64,000 nt of DNA from Frigidibacter mobilis (GTDB lineage Bacteria > Pseudomonadota > Alphaproteobacteria > Rhodobacterales > Rhodobacteraceae), in contig NZ_CP012664.1 in assembly GCF_001620265.1 (NCBI RefSeq), positions 62,001 to 126,000 of the forward strand, given 5' to 3'. This document shows, piece by piece, positions 10,258 to 21,144 of the stretch (position 1 is its first letter; the number at the start of each line of letters is the position of its first letter). A model generated the notes under the pieces. That model had not been told where the DNA came from and did not search any database. It saw only the letters and a program-made list of their open reading frames with translations. The position numbers and the translations under genes are program-made.

Positions 10258-10881
10258 ATGATCTCGGGTTTCGGCTGGGCCGCGCTGGCCCTTCTGTTCG
10301 GCTATCTGGCGTTGTTCTTCTGGGGTAGCGCCCTTGCGGCCCAAGCCGCAGGTCGGCCCGTCTGGCTGTTTGCGCGGGCCAAGGGGCGTGACCGACTTGC
10401 CGCCACCGGCTTTCGCGCGGCCTTTGCACTCGCCTTCTTCGGGCCGCTTCTCTGGCTGGCCGTGCCTGTGCTGCACAAGGTCGATCCGCTCTGGACGGAA
10501 GGAAATGCCTTAGCACTGGGCCTGATCGGCATCTTCATCGCGAGTCTCGGCGCGATGGTGGCTTTTGCGGCGCAGATGTCGATGGGCTCGTCCTGGCGGG
10601 TCGGTGTGGTGGGCGGCGAGACCGGCGATCTCGTCTCGGGCGGGCTCTACCGGTTCAGCCGCAACCCGACATTTGTCGGACAGGCTGCCTTGCTTGCCGG
10701 AGTTGCCCTCACAGTGCCTTCCGTCCCGACCGTCCTGGCGCCAATCCTGTTTCTTTGGTCCGCCTGCACGCAAGTGCAGTCGGAAGAGGCTGCGCTGCGC
10801 GCGTCCCTCGGGCCAGACTATGACCGCTATACAGCGTCGGTTCCGCGCTGGATGGGCTTCAATCGCCGGGAATTGCCATGA
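10258..10881 (+). CDS. PEMT/ICMT-like membrane methyltransferase
   Basis: This 207-residue protein has about five membrane helices and the isoprenylcysteine/phospholipid methyltransferase C-terminal motifs: GSSWRVG, GLYRFSRNPTFVGQ (SAM-binding RNP block) and SEEAALRASLGPDYDRY. Proteins of this type are often found in metal-efflux loci, but their substrate there is unknown. It begins 4 bp after the ATPase and overlaps lspA by 4 bp. Confidence 0.8.
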   Translation: MISGFGWAALALLFGYLALFFWGSALAAQAAGRPVWLFARAKGRDRLAATGFRAAFALAFFGPLLWLAVPVLHKVDPLWTEGNALALGLIGIFIASLGAMVAFAAQMSMGSSWRVGVVGGETGDLVSGGLYRFSRNPTFVGQAALLAGVALTVPSVPTVLAPILFLWSACTQVQSEEAALRASLGPDYDRYTASVPRWMGFNRRELP

Positions 10882-11363
10882 GCGCGCGACTTACGCTCGT
10901 CCTGATCGCGGCAACCATACTGGCCGATCAACTGACTAAGGCCGCAGCCTTGGTACATCTGACAGTCGGCGAGCCAGTTGCCATTGTTCCTGGCGTCAAT
11001 CTGGGGCTTGGGTTCAACGAAGGATCGAGCTTCGGCATGCTGTCCGGTGTCATGGCAGGAAGGCCCTTGCTGATGGCTGCTCTGACCGGAGCCTTGACCC
11101 TGATCTTTGCCGCCATGGCATTCCGCACTCGCGCGCCACTCGAACGCGCAGGATTTGCTTTCGTCACGGGCGGGGCACTCGGCAACATCGTTGACCGGCT
11201 GAGGCAAGGCGCGGTGACCGACTTCCTTGACCTCTATTGGCGCGACTGGCACTGGCCGACGTTCAACGTCGCGGATATCGCCATTACGGTTGGTGCGGCA
11301 TGCATAATCGCAGCCTCCGTTCCCGCCTGCCGGCGCAAGGAGACTGCTCATGACCAACGCTGA
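10878..11363 (+). CDS. lspA: Lipoprotein signal peptidase (signal peptidase II)
   Basis: This 161-residue membrane aspartyl protease removes lipoprotein signal peptides. Family boxes are present: FNEGSSFGM, GGALGNIVDRLRQGAVTDFL with the first catalytic Asp, and FNVADIAI with the second. As an accessory copy inside a metal ATPase operon it resembles PbrC-type proteins of lead-resistance operons. No lipoprotein substrate is encoded in this operon. It overlaps dsbB by 14 bp. Confidence 0.9.
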   Translation: MSARLTLVLIAATILADQLTKAAALVHLTVGEPVAIVPGVNLGLGFNEGSSFGMLSGVMAGRPLLMAALTGALTLIFAAMAFRTRAPLERAGFAFVTGGALGNIVDRLRQGAVTDFLDLYWRDWHWPTFNVADIAITVGAACIIAASVPACRRKETAHDQR

Positions 11364-11787
11364 ATCTTCGCAATTGTCGCGTGACGACCTTCTGCTTGCG
11401 TCGGCATTCCTGACTGCGCTCACAGCAACGCTTGCAGCACTCTTCATCGGCGAGGTGCTGGGGCAGATGCCTTGCACCCTGTGCTGGTATCAGCGCATCG
11501 CGATGTTCCCACTGGTGCCGATCCTTGGCATTGCGCTGTGGCGCGGAGACGGCATGGCGCGTCTTTATGCCCTGCCGCTCGTAGTTGCAGGCTTAGCCCT
11601 GGCAGGATGGCACTCCGGGCTCGCCATCGGACTGATCCCGGAAGCGGTTGCCCCTTGCACACAGGACGGCCCGTCCTGCTCGGGTCCTGCACAGATCATT
11701 CTCGGCATCCCCATCCCCTACCTGTCGCTGGCAGCCTTTGCCGCGATCCTTGTCTGTCTCACCTTGCCGAAAGGAACCCGCGCATGA
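11350..11787 (+). CDS. dsbB: Disulfide bond formation protein B
   Basis: This 145-residue, four-helix membrane oxidase passes electrons from DsbA to quinone. Both redox pairs are visible: PCTLCWYQR in the first periplasmic loop and PCTQDGPSC in the second. The ATGA overlap with the following DsbA-like gene makes them a couple. In a metal operon they may restore disulfides of periplasmic proteins damaged by soft metals (inference). Confidence 0.92.
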   Translation: MTNAESSQLSRDDLLLASAFLTALTATLAALFIGEVLGQMPCTLCWYQRIAMFPLVPILGIALWRGDGMARLYALPLVVAGLALAGWHSGLAIGLIPEAVAPCTQDGPSCSGPAQIILGIPIPYLSLAAFAAILVCLTLPKGTRA

Positions 11788-12443
11788 ACCGCCGCACATT
11801 GTTGATCGGGGCCTCGGCCCTCGGGCTTGCCGCCTTCGGTGGCGGTGCCTTTTTCCTGAACCGCCAGCGTCAGGCCGAAGCCGAAGCGGTCGCCGCCGCG
11901 AACCCGGCCGTGGACCCGGCTCTTCTTGTCCGCCCCCACTCTCCCAGCTTTGGCCCGGAAGATGCGCCGGTCACGCTGGTCGAATTCTTCGACCCCTCCT
12001 GCGAGGCCTGCCGCGCTTACCATCCGGTCGTCGAAGAAATCCGACGCATGTTTCCGTATCAGGTCAGAATCGTGTTTCGCTATACTCTCTTCCACGAGGG
12101 CTCAGACGAAGCGGCACGCATCCTCGAGGCCGCGCGGATGCAGAATAAATTCGAACCGGTGCTCGACGCGCTCTTTGAGGAACAACCTGGCTGGGCCGTA
12201 CACGGATCGCCGGAAATGGACGTCGCATGGGAAATTGCCGCCAATGCGGGTCTCGATGTGGAACGTGCCGAAACCGACAAGCTGTTCCCGGGGATTACCG
12301 GCACCCTCAATCAGGACATGGCGGACGTCGAAGCTCTTGGCATTCGACAGACACCCACGTTTTTCTTGAATGGCAAGCGACTGGAGAATTTCAGCGCCGA
12401 AAGCCTGATAGCCGATGTCCGGTTCGCGGTTGAGAATGCCTGA
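11784..12443 (+). CDS. DsbA-family thiol-disulfide oxidoreductase
   Basis: This 219-residue periplasmic thioredoxin-fold protein starts with a Tat-like or hydrophobic signal (MNRRTLLIGASALGLAAFGG). The active site is CEAC (FFDPSCEACRAYH), and the cis-Pro loop is RQTPTFFLNG. The DsbA/Com1-like family usually has 200-250 residues, so it is complete. It is coupled to dsbB by the ATGA overlap and is the last gene of the unit, since mntR converges on it. Confidence 0.88.
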   Translation: MNRRTLLIGASALGLAAFGGGAFFLNRQRQAEAEAVAAANPAVDPALLVRPHSPSFGPEDAPVTLVEFFDPSCEACRAYHPVVEEIRRMFPYQVRIVFRYTLFHEGSDEAARILEAARMQNKFEPVLDALFEEQPGWAVHGSPEMDVAWEIAANAGLDVERAETDKLFPGITGTLNQDMADVEALGIRQTPTFFLNGKRLENFSAESLIADVRFAVENA

Positions 12444-12466
12444 CGGGGCGTTCAGGAGCGGCGCGA

Positions 12467-12925
12467 TCAGGACTTGCTGGCGTAGGCGGCAAAGAGAGCG
12501 AGCGTCCGTTCGCTGACGTGATGTTCGATGCCTTCGGCGTCGCGCTCGGCCGTCTCGGCGTCCAGTCCGAGACTGAGCAGGAAACGCAGCACGATCTCAT
12601 GCCGACGGCGGCATTCCCGGGCGAGAGCGCGGCCCTCATCCGTCAGAAAGACCGAACGATACTTTGCGCGGGTGATCAGGCCCTCGCGGGCCAGACGGTC
12701 CAATGCTTTTGTCACAGTGGGCGGCCGCACGCCAAGTCGAGCGGCGATCTCCACCGGGCGGGCTTCGCCATGGTCGTGGATCAGTTCTGCGATCAGTTCG
12801 ACATAGTCCTCGGCCAGTTCGCGGCTGCGCGCATCCCGGACGCCCTGAAACGCCTCGGCGCGCAGGTCTGCGGGGCGGCCATCGGTCACGGAAGGTGTCG
12901 GATTTGCAAGATCACGCTGTGTCAT
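12467..12925 (-). CDS. mntR: Manganese-responsive DtxR-family repressor
   Basis: The 152-residue product has a winged-helix N-terminus (ARPVEIAARLGVRPPTVTKA) and a dimer/metal domain ending EGIEHHVSERTLALF, as in MntR. Candidate ligands include the Glu and His residues of the RRRHEIVLRF and AEGIEHHVSE helices. It is divergent from the mntH-type gene, so control of Mn uptake is likely. ATG 12943 is an alternative start six codons upstream; neither has a clear Shine-Dalgarno. Confidence 0.88.
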   Translation of the reverse strand: MTQRDLANPTPSVTDGRPADLRAEAFQGVRDARSRELAEDYVELIAELIHDHGEARPVEIAARLGVRPPTVTKALDRLAREGLITRAKYRSVFLTDEGRALARECRRRHEIVLRFLLSLGLDAETAERDAEGIEHHVSERTLALFAAYASKS

Positions 12926-12976
12926 AAGCTTAGTGTCGCACATGGAGGATTGACAAGTAAAGTCGCACCTCTGATT

Positions 12977-12992
12977 GTTAGCATTGTCTAAC
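12977..12992. promoter_or_regulatory. Candidate MntR operator
   Basis: The inverted repeat GTTAG-N6-CTAAC lies in the AT-rich part of the mntR-mntH intergenic region, 54 bp before the mntH start, and overlaps a plausible -10 for mntH (TAACTTTAT). Function as an MntR site is inferred from position. Confidence 0.5.
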
Positions 12993-13045
12993 TTTATGCG
13001 CCAAGACTTTGGCGCGCTATCTCCGACTATAGAAAGACAAGTCCT

Positions 13046-14371
13046 ATGCCCGCAAACGCCTGGCGCCGGGAGCGTGAGACGCCGTCGCTGTCCGAGGTCT
13101 TCCGCAGCATCGCGGTCGGCAATGGTGGCACCAGCCGTTTTCGTCGGTTTCTTGCGTTCATCGGCCCCGGATACCTCGTTGCCGTAGGCTACATGGATCC
13201 CGGCAACTGGGCCACGTCACTCGCAGGCGGGGCAGCGTTCGGCTACACGCTCTTGTTCGTGGCGCTCTTGTCGAACATCATGGCGATCCTGCTGCAATCG
13301 CTGTGCGCCAGGCTGGCAGTCGCCTCGGGGCGTGATCTGGCGCAGGCCTGCCGCGACGCTTTTCCGAAATGGATGTCGGTGCCGCTTTGGCTGCTGGCTG
13401 AAGGCGCCATCATCGCCACCGATCTGGCCGAGGTGATCGGCACCGCCATCGGTCTGAACCTGCTGTTCGGGATCCCGCTGGAAATCGGCATCTTCATCAC
13501 CGCCGCCGATGTGTTCCTGATCTTGTGGCTGCAGAACAAGGGGTTCCGCTGGATTGAGGCGTTGATCATCTCGCTGATGGCGCTGATCGCCGCATGTTTT
13601 GTCGTGCTGATCGCCCAGGCCGACCCGGTCTGGGGCGAGGTGATCGCCGGGTTCGCCCCCAGCAGAGACATATTCAACAATCCGACCATGCTGTTTCTGG
13701 CGCTCGGGATCATCGGCGCGACCGTCATGCCCCACAACCTTTACCTGCACTCGGGCATCGTGCAGACCCGCGCCTTCGGTCTCGATCTGCCCGCCAAGCG
13801 CGAGGCGCTGCGGCTGGCGACATGGGACAGCACCATCGCGCTGATGTTCGCGCTTACGATCAACGCCTCGATCCTGATCCTTGCAGCCGCCACGTTCTAT
13901 ACAGTTGGTCAGAATGATGTGGCCGAGATCGACAAGGCGCATCTCCTTCTCGAACCGCTGCTGGGGTCGTCCCTGGCACCGATCTTGTTTGGCGTGGCGT
14001 TGCTCTGTGCGGGCCTCAATTCCACCGTCACCGCCACCATGGCAGGGCAGATTGTCATGGAAGGGTTCATCAACCTGCGCATCGCCCCCTGGGCACGGCG
14101 TTTGATCACGCGGTGCCTTGCCATCGTGCCGGCCATCTTCGTGATCCTGATCTACGGCAGCGAAGGAGTCGGGCAGCTCTTGATCCTCAGTCAGGTTGTG
14201 CTGTCGTTCCAGCTTCCCTTCGCCATCGTTCCTTTGGTGATGTTCACCGCCAGCCGCGCCAAGATGGGCGAACTCGTAGCACCCCGCTGGCTGACCGGCC
14301 TCTGTTGGCTGATTGCGGCCCTGATCATCGTGCTGAACGTGAACCTGCTGTCGACCGTTCTTCTGGGCTGA
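13046..14371 (+). CDS. mntH: Nramp-family Mn(II) importer
   Basis: This 441-residue, roughly 11-helix proton-coupled transporter has the metal-binding DPGN motif in helix 1 ([11 protein letters not shown]) and MPHNLYLHS in helix 6. The divergent mntR and the operator between them support Mn(II) as substrate. It is the only clear importer among the metal genes and may offset Mn depletion or mismetallation under metal stress. Confidence 0.93.
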   Translation: MPANAWRRERETPSLSEVFRSIAVGNGGTSRFRRFLAFIGPGYLVAVGYMDPGNWATSLAGGAAFGYTLLFVALLSNIMAILLQSLCARLAVASGRDLAQACRDAFPKWMSVPLWLLAEGAIIATDLAEVIGTAIGLNLLFGIPLEIGIFITAADVFLILWLQNKGFRWIEALIISLMALIAACFVVLIAQADPVWGEVIAGFAPSRDIFNNPTMLFLALGIIGATVMPHNLYLHSGIVQTRAFGLDLPAKREALRLATWDSTIALMFALTINASILILAAATFYTVGQNDVAEIDKAHLLLEPLLGSSLAPILFGVALLCAGLNSTVTATMAGQIVMEGFINLRIAPWARRLITRCLAIVPAIFVILIYGSEGVGQLLILSQVVLSFQLPFAIVPLVMFTASRAKMGELVAPRWLTGLCWLIAALIIVLNVNLLSTVLLG

Positions 14372-14373
14372 CA

Positions 14374-14421
14374 GTTCACCCTTCGGTGAAGGTGTGATTT
14401 CCGGCTTGTAGCTCAAGCTAC
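14374..14421. promoter_or_regulatory. Hairpin after mntH and dyad before SCO operon
   Basis: A short hairpin TTCACC-CTTC-GGTGAA (about 14374-14389) follows the mntH stop and could be a weak terminator. The dyad GTAGCTCAAGCTAC (14408-14421), followed by CTGGAGGGTTTAGACA, resembles part of a MerR-type promoter (TTGTAG, 19 bp, TAGACA). It is the only candidate promoter for the copper genes starting at 14462. Confidence 0.4.
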
Positions 14422-14461
14422 TGGAGGGTTTAGACACCGAGAATTGCGGAGTGGGCGGCGG

Positions 14462-15055
14462 ATGCGTTTGACAAGACTGCAGAAAATACTCTGGGCGGCG
14501 GCGGGCGTCGCCGCACTTGCCTATGGGGCGTTAATGGTTTTCTCGGACCGTGCGCCGGTCTCCGTGGCGGAAGCGGTCTTTCGGCCGACCTTTTCGCTGC
14601 CAGATGCAGAGGGGCGGCTGCGTACCCCGGCAGATTTCGCGGGCAAGCATCTGTTGGTATTCTTTGGGTTCACCAACTGCCCCGATGTCTGCCCAACGAC
14701 GCTGGCTGAAGTTGCTCAAGTCATGGATGATCTTGGCGAGGAGGCCGAAAACGTCCAGCCGCTGTTCATTTCCGTCGATCCGGAGCGGGACCGCAGGCTT
14801 GGTCTGGCCGCGTTTACCGCAGCCTTCCACCCAACGATCCTGGGGCTTGCCGGGGACACAGAGCAGACTCGCGCCGCGGCAGAAAGCTTCAAGATATTCT
14901 TCGAACGCCAGGACGATGCCGCAGCGCCGGATGGCTATACGATGTCCCATAGCCCTGCGCTCTACCTGATCGGGCCGGACGGGGATTGGCTGCGCCAATT
15001 CACCTTCGGCACCCCTGCCACCGACATTCTTGCCGACCTGCAACCCAGATTGTGA
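14462..15055 (+). CDS. SCO1/SenC-family copper chaperone, first copy
   Basis: The 197-residue product is a membrane-anchored thioredoxin-like protein (one N-terminal helix, then FSLPDAEGRLR). The Cu-binding CxxxC is in NCPDVCPTT and the distal His in SHSPALYLI. SCO proteins deliver Cu to the CuA site of cytochrome oxidase or act in periplasmic redox. It is followed 6 bp later by a PCuAC protein, its usual partner. ATG 14462 is preferred over 14444 because it puts the basic stretch directly before the helix. Confidence 0.88.
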   Translation: MRLTRLQKILWAAAGVAALAYGALMVFSDRAPVSVAEAVFRPTFSLPDAEGRLRTPADFAGKHLLVFFGFTNCPDVCPTTLAEVAQVMDDLGEEAENVQPLFISVDPERDRRLGLAAFTAAFHPTILGLAGDTEQTRAAAESFKIFFERQDDAAAPDGYTMSHSPALYLIGPDGDWLRQFTFGTPATDILADLQPRL

Positions 15056-15061
15056 GACCCC

Positions 15062-15535
15062 ATGAAGCGCCTGATCCTTGCAACCCTCGTAGTCTTCGCG
15101 GCGATGCCCGCCCTCGCGTGCGAAACTGTACGCGTTGGCGATATCGAGGTTGAACATGCCTGGTCCCGCGCCACGATTGGTGCGGATCGACCTGGCGTCG
15201 TCTACCTGAGCATTCGCAATACCGGCAGCACTGATGATGCGCTCATCGGGGTGGCGACGCCCATTTCCGGGATGCCGATGCTGCATGAAACCGTTGTGAG
15301 CGATGGTATCGCCTCGATGCCGCATACCATGTCGATGCCCGTGCCTGCGGGCCAGACGGCGGCGCTGGCACCCGGTGGGTTTCACGGCATGCTTATGGGG
15401 TTGACGCAGGCATTGAAGAAGGGAGATTCCTTTCCGCTGACCCTGACGTTCGAGACCGCAGGCGACGTGACGGTGACCGTTGATGTGTTGGGCATGGGGG
15501 CCAAGGAGGCTGAGTGCCCTGACGCGCAACCGTGA
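15062..15535 (+). CDS. Periplasmic PCu(A)C-type copper chaperone
   Basis: This 157-residue protein has a Sec signal (MKRLILATLVVFAAMPALAC). Its Cu ligands follow the HxnMx21HxM pattern: the MLHETV His, Met in IASMPHTM, and HGM in GGFHGMLMGL. It transfers Cu(I) to SCO or oxidase subunits. It lies between two SCO genes and overlaps the second (GTGA). Confidence 0.9.
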   Translation: MKRLILATLVVFAAMPALACETVRVGDIEVEHAWSRATIGADRPGVVYLSIRNTGSTDDALIGVATPISGMPMLHETVVSDGIASMPHTMSMPVPAGQTAALAPGGFHGMLMGLTQALKKGDSFPLTLTFETAGDVTVTVDVLGMGAKEAECPDAQP

Positions 15536-16131
15536 ACCGGCGTCAGGTCCTGACAGGGGCGTCATTGGCCGTTGGGGCGGCGGGCTTCATGCTGACTCTC
15601 GGCTGGTGGCGCTCCGGGGGGCAACCAATGACGGGACGAGATCTGCTGCCAATCCCGATCAGGGACATGTCCTTCAGCCTGACGGATCATAACGGTCAGC
15701 CCTTTGCACCTTCACAGTGGCTTGGCCGTCCGACGATGGTGTTTTTCGGCTTCACCTTCTGTCCCGACGTCTGCCCGACAACGCTGAACGACATTTCTGA
15801 CTGGCTGGCCGACCTTGGCCCCGATGCCGACGGGCTGAACGTAGTCCTGATCTCCGTCGATCCCGAACGCGATACGCCCACCATTCTGGCCGAATATCTG
15901 TCGAACTTCGATCCGCGCATCGTTGGGCTGACAGGTCGGCTGACCGAGCTTGAAAAGGCCGCCGCTGACTTCCGGGCGACATTTGAGAAACTACCGCGAG
16001 ACGGCGACTACACGATGAACCACACGGCGGGTGTCTTTCTCTTTGCCGCTGACGGCCAATTCACGTCGATCATCGACTTTCATGAAGACCGCCGGTTCGC
16101 CATCCCGAAAATCCGCCGCATCCTGACCTGA
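15532..16131 (+). CDS. SCO1/SenC-family copper chaperone, second copy
   Basis: This 199-residue SCO protein starts at GTG 15532 overlapping the previous stop, with a Tat-like N-terminus (MNRRQVLTGASLAVG). CxxxC is in TFCPDVCPTT and the ligand His in MNHTAGVFLF. It is more divergent from the first SCO than a recent duplication would be, so the two may serve different targets. Confidence 0.88.
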   Translation: MNRRQVLTGASLAVGAAGFMLTLGWWRSGGQPMTGRDLLPIPIRDMSFSLTDHNGQPFAPSQWLGRPTMVFFGFTFCPDVCPTTLNDISDWLADLGPDADGLNVVLISVDPERDTPTILAEYLSNFDPRIVGLTGRLTELEKAAADFRATFEKLPRDGDYTMNHTAGVFLFAADGQFTSIIDFHEDRRFAIPKIRRILT

Positions 16132-16148
16132 AGACCTGGAGCTTTCAC

Positions 16149-16619
16149 ATGCCGCAACTGAGCCGTCGAAGCCTTTTCATATCGACCGCGTCGCTCGGTC
16201 TGGTCTCGGCCTTGCCGCTTCACGCCGAAACCCTGCCGCCGATCCACGTCGCCAAGGGCACGGGCTGTGAGTGCTGCTCGGCTTGGGTGGAACACCTTCG
16301 CTCGGAAGGGTTCACCGTCACCGAGGAACAGCTCTACGGTATGCTGCTGATCAACTACAAACTCGAGAACGGCATTCCACAGCGCATGACCTCGTGCCAC
16401 ACCGGAAAGATCGACGGTTACATGATCGAGGGTCATGTTCCTGCTGCGGACATCCGCCGCCTGCTGCAGGAGCGCCCGGATGCCATCGGCCTTGTGGTGC
16501 CCGGCATGCCTTATGGCTCGCCGGGCATGGGGGACGAAACTGACCGCGATGCCTATGAGGTTTTCCTGATAGCGCGCGACGGGACGACCTCGGTATTCAC
16601 GTCTTATCCCGAAGCTTGA
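16149..16619 (+). CDS. DUF411 periplasmic metal-binding protein, copy 1
   Basis: The 156-residue product has a twin-Arg-like signal (LSRRSLFISTASLGLVSA). The mature part starts with a thioredoxin-like beta strand and Cys cluster GCECCSAWVEHL, then SCHTGKIDGYMIEGHVPAAD and VPGMPYGSPGM. DUF411 proteins occur with copper genes and are thought to bind Cu. It ends the SCO-PCuAC-SCO operon. Paralogues are at 20559-21032 and 38491-38970. Confidence 0.85.
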   Translation: MPQLSRRSLFISTASLGLVSALPLHAETLPPIHVAKGTGCECCSAWVEHLRSEGFTVTEEQLYGMLLINYKLENGIPQRMTSCHTGKIDGYMIEGHVPAADIRRLLQERPDAIGLVVPGMPYGSPGMGDETDRDAYEVFLIARDGTTSVFTSYPEA

Positions 16620-16728
16620 ATGCTTTCCGGGCGAGTGGTCAGGAGCGACCGGAGGCTCTCATCCTAGTTGCTCGACCAGTCAGCGGCGAGCGTGCCGAAC
16701 CGGCGTCCGCTTCAGGATGCGAGCAAGG

Positions 16729-16757
16729 GCAGAGGGCCATGGAAGACAGCCCTCTGC
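16729..16757. terminator. Stem-loop downstream of DUF305 gene
   Basis: GCAGAGGGC and GCCCTCTGC form a perfect 9-bp stem with an 11-base loop, 11 bp past the stop of the minus-strand DUF305 gene and about 110 bp past the plus-strand DUF411 stop. There is no clear T-run, so it could serve as a bidirectional terminator or RNA stabiliser. Confidence 0.55.
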
Positions 16758-16767
16758 GCTCAATCCC

Positions 16768-17187
16768 TCACTGACCGCGTGCGGCCAGCCAGGCTTTCAT
16801 CTGTGCAATCTCGCGCTCTTGGGCCGCGATGACCTCCTCGGCCAGGGCGCGCACTTCGGGGTCGGTGCCATGTTCCAGTGCCACACGCGCCATTGCGACG
16901 GCGGCTTCGTGATGCGGGATCATCCCCACCATGAAATCCACGTCCGGATCGCCGGTATAGGGCACCATCATATCGGCCATCATCTTGTCCATGGCGTCGG
17001 CATAGGCGTTCGTGGCCGGGTCATTGGCAAACTCGGGCGGGATCAGCGCGGAATGGTCCATCATGGCCATGCCGTCCATCGATCCGCCGGCCATGTTGCC
17101 GTGATCCATGCCTTCCATCTGGGCAAAGGCAATGCCGCCTGCCACAACGAGGGTGGCAGCGGTCAGGGCAAGAACGGTCTTTTTCAT
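16768..17187 (-). CDS. DUF305 periplasmic copper-binding protein
   Basis: This 139-residue exported protein has a Sec signal ([20 protein letters not shown]), then a Met/His-rich stretch ([20 protein letters not shown]). The DUF305 core has [16 protein letters not shown] and a C-terminal helix [14 protein letters not shown]. Members such as CopM bind Cu in the periplasm. It is co-directional with copZ (20 bp gap), so both should answer to the CueR-type promoter at 17430-17460. Confidence 0.88.
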   Translation of the reverse strand: MKKTVLALTAATLVVAGGIAFAQMEGMDHGNMAGGSMDGMAMMDHSALIPPEFANDPATNAYADAMDKMMADMMVPYTGDPDVDFMVGMIPHHEAAVAMARVALEHGTDPEVRALAEEVIAAQEREIAQMKAWLAARGQ

Positions 17188-17207
17188 TTTCTTCTCCTTT
17201 GGGTCGG

Positions 17208-17396
17208 TTACGCGGGTGCAAAGCCCGCTTCGGTCAGGGCGGCAACGATCTGGTCGCGCGGCGCAGTGGTGGTCACTTCCACACGGCGGTTGGGCGGATC
17301 GGCCTGCACGGTTGCGGTGGCGTCGACGCTCTGGATCGCCTTGGTCACACCCCGGGCACAGCCGCCGCAGGTCATTGTTTCAATATGGAACTGCAT
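17208..17396 (-). CDS. copZ: CopZ-like HMA-domain copper chaperone
   Basis: The 62-residue single ferredoxin-like HMA domain has the Cu(I) site MTCGGC near the N-terminus (residues 8-13). It would carry Cu(I) in the cytoplasm to the CopA-type ATPase encoded divergently at 17557. Complete for the family. Confidence 0.9.
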   Translation of the reverse strand: MQFHIETMTCGGCARGVTKAIQSVDATATVQADPPNRRVEVTTTAPRDQIVAALTEAGFAPA

Positions 17397-17429
17397 CGCA
17401 TCCTCGTTCGGTTGAACTTCGATGCATAG

Positions 17430-17460
17430 GACATGGGGCTTCCAAGCGTTGGAAGGTCAA
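17430..17460 (-). promoter_or_regulatory. CueR-type box upstream of copZ
   Basis: On the minus strand TTGACC (17460-17455) is followed by the dyad CTTCCAACGCTTGGAAG inside a 19-bp spacer, with a weak -10 (CATGTC) ending at 17430. This matches the CueR operator pattern and faces copZ-DUF305. Confidence 0.75.
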
Positions 17461-17486
17461 GAGCACGTTTTTGTGTAATTTGACGC

Positions 17487-17517
17487 TTGACCTTCCAATG
17501 ATGGGAAGGCCTATCTG
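17487..17517 (+). promoter_or_regulatory. CueR-type promoter upstream of copA
   Basis: TTGACC (17487-17492) and TATCTG (17512-17517) are 19 bp apart, with the dyad CCTTCCAATGATGGGAAGG (17491-17509) between them. This is a classical CueR-activated promoter, with the copA ATG 40 bp downstream and cueR in the same operon. Confidence 0.88.
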
Positions 17518-17556
17518 TGAGTGCGACCCGACACTTTTCTGATCAGGACAGTCGCC

Positions 17557-20039
<2,483 letters not shown>

Positions 20040-20043
<4 letters not shown>

Positions 20044-20477
20044 ACATCGGAGAAGCCGCCAAGCATTCGGGCGTTTCAGCCAAAATGATCCGCTACTATG
20101 AGCAGACTGGCTTGATCCCTTCAGCCGGGCGCACCGCATCGGGCTACCGCACCTATACCGGCACCGATGTCCAGATGCTGCGCTTTATCCGCCGCGCCCG
20201 CGATCTGGGTTTTCAGGTTGAAGCAATTGGCGAACTTCTGGCCCTTTGGCGGGACCGCAGCCGCCACAGCGCGGACGTCAAGCAGCTGGCACAGGCCCAG
20301 ATCGCTGGCCTGCGCCGCAAGATCGTGGAGATGGAAAGCATGGTCGCCACGCTTGACCATCTGGCGCAGGGTTGTTCCGGCGATGATCGGCCCGATTGCC
20401 CGATCCTGGCCGATCTGGAGGGGGAGGCATCACTCGTTGCTCCCGCCTGCCACAGCGGGCCGGGCTTCAATCGATAA
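20040..20477 (+). CDS. cueR: Cu(I)-responsive MerR-family activator
   Basis: This 145-residue MerR regulator ([20 protein letters not shown]) has the CueR C-terminal Cu loop CSGDDRPDC (two Cys seven residues apart) and a further Cys/His tail (APACHSG). It is coupled to copA by the ATGA overlap and should activate both CueR boxes in the copZ-copA intergenic region, and perhaps the similar site at 36058. Confidence 0.92.
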
Positions 20478-20558
20478 CCGCGACGTCCCAGCCACTTGCC
20501 TTTCAGTGGCAGCGGGCCAAACTTCCTTTCAACTAATTACATTCGCTGGAGAGACCCA

Positions 20559-21032
20559 ATGACCCTCACTCGTCGCCATGTCCTGTCCGCGGCCGCCAGT
20601 CTGATCAGCCTCGGCATTCTTCCAGGTCGGACCTTTGCCCAAGACTTGGAGACGATCGAAGTCTTCAAGACGGCCACCTGTGGATGCTGTCACGATTGGA
20701 TCGCGCATCTGCAAGACGCAGGCTTTGCCGTCACTGCACAGGATCTGGAGTATGACGCACTCGCCGACCTAAAGCAGACGGCGGGGGTGCCAGAGGGCCT
20801 TGTGTCCTGCCACACCGGCCGGATCGCTGGCTATGTCATCGAGGGCCATGTACCCGCCGCCGACATCCGCCGACTGCTGGTCGAAAGGCCCGAGGCCATT
20901 GGTCTGTCGGTCCCAGGCATGCCCATCGGCTCACCCGGAATGGGACCAGAAGACCAGCGCGAAGCCTATGACGTGATCCTGATCGGGCGCGATGGGGCGA
21001 CCATGGTGTTCGCGTCCTATCCGGCTGCCTGA
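20559..21032 (+). CDS. DUF411 periplasmic metal-binding protein, copy 2
   Basis: This 157-residue exported protein (start ATG 20559, GGAGAG upstream) has a signal MTLTRRHVLSAAASLISL ending near FAQ. The Cys cluster is TCGCCHDWIAHL, followed by SCHTGRIAGYVIEGHVPAAD and VPGMPIGSPGM. It follows cueR by 81 bp and ends at the hairpin at 21098. The position after copA-cueR supports a copper role in the periplasm. Confidence 0.85.
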   Translation: MTLTRRHVLSAAASLISLGILPGRTFAQDLETIEVFKTATCGCCHDWIAHLQDAGFAVTAQDLEYDALADLKQTAGVPEGLVSCHTGRIAGYVIEGHVPAADIRRLLVERPEAIGLSVPGMPIGSPGMGPEDQREAYDVILIGRDGATMVFASYPAA

Positions 21033-21097
21033 ACACGGTCAGGTCCGAAGCAGGCAAGAAGCCGAACGAACCCAGCCAGCGGCCTTCCTAGAACGAA

Positions 21098-21121
21098 AAC
21101 GCCAGCCCGAAGGCTGGCGTT
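21098..21121. terminator. Rho-independent-type terminator
   Basis: AACGCCAGCC-CGAA-GGCTGGCGTT is a perfect 10-bp stem with a tetraloop, followed by CCCCTTGTTT. It separates the copA operon from the converging small Cys-rich gene and can act on both strands. Confidence 0.85.
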
Positions 21122-21144
21122 CCCCTTGTTTGGTCAAGTGCGGA

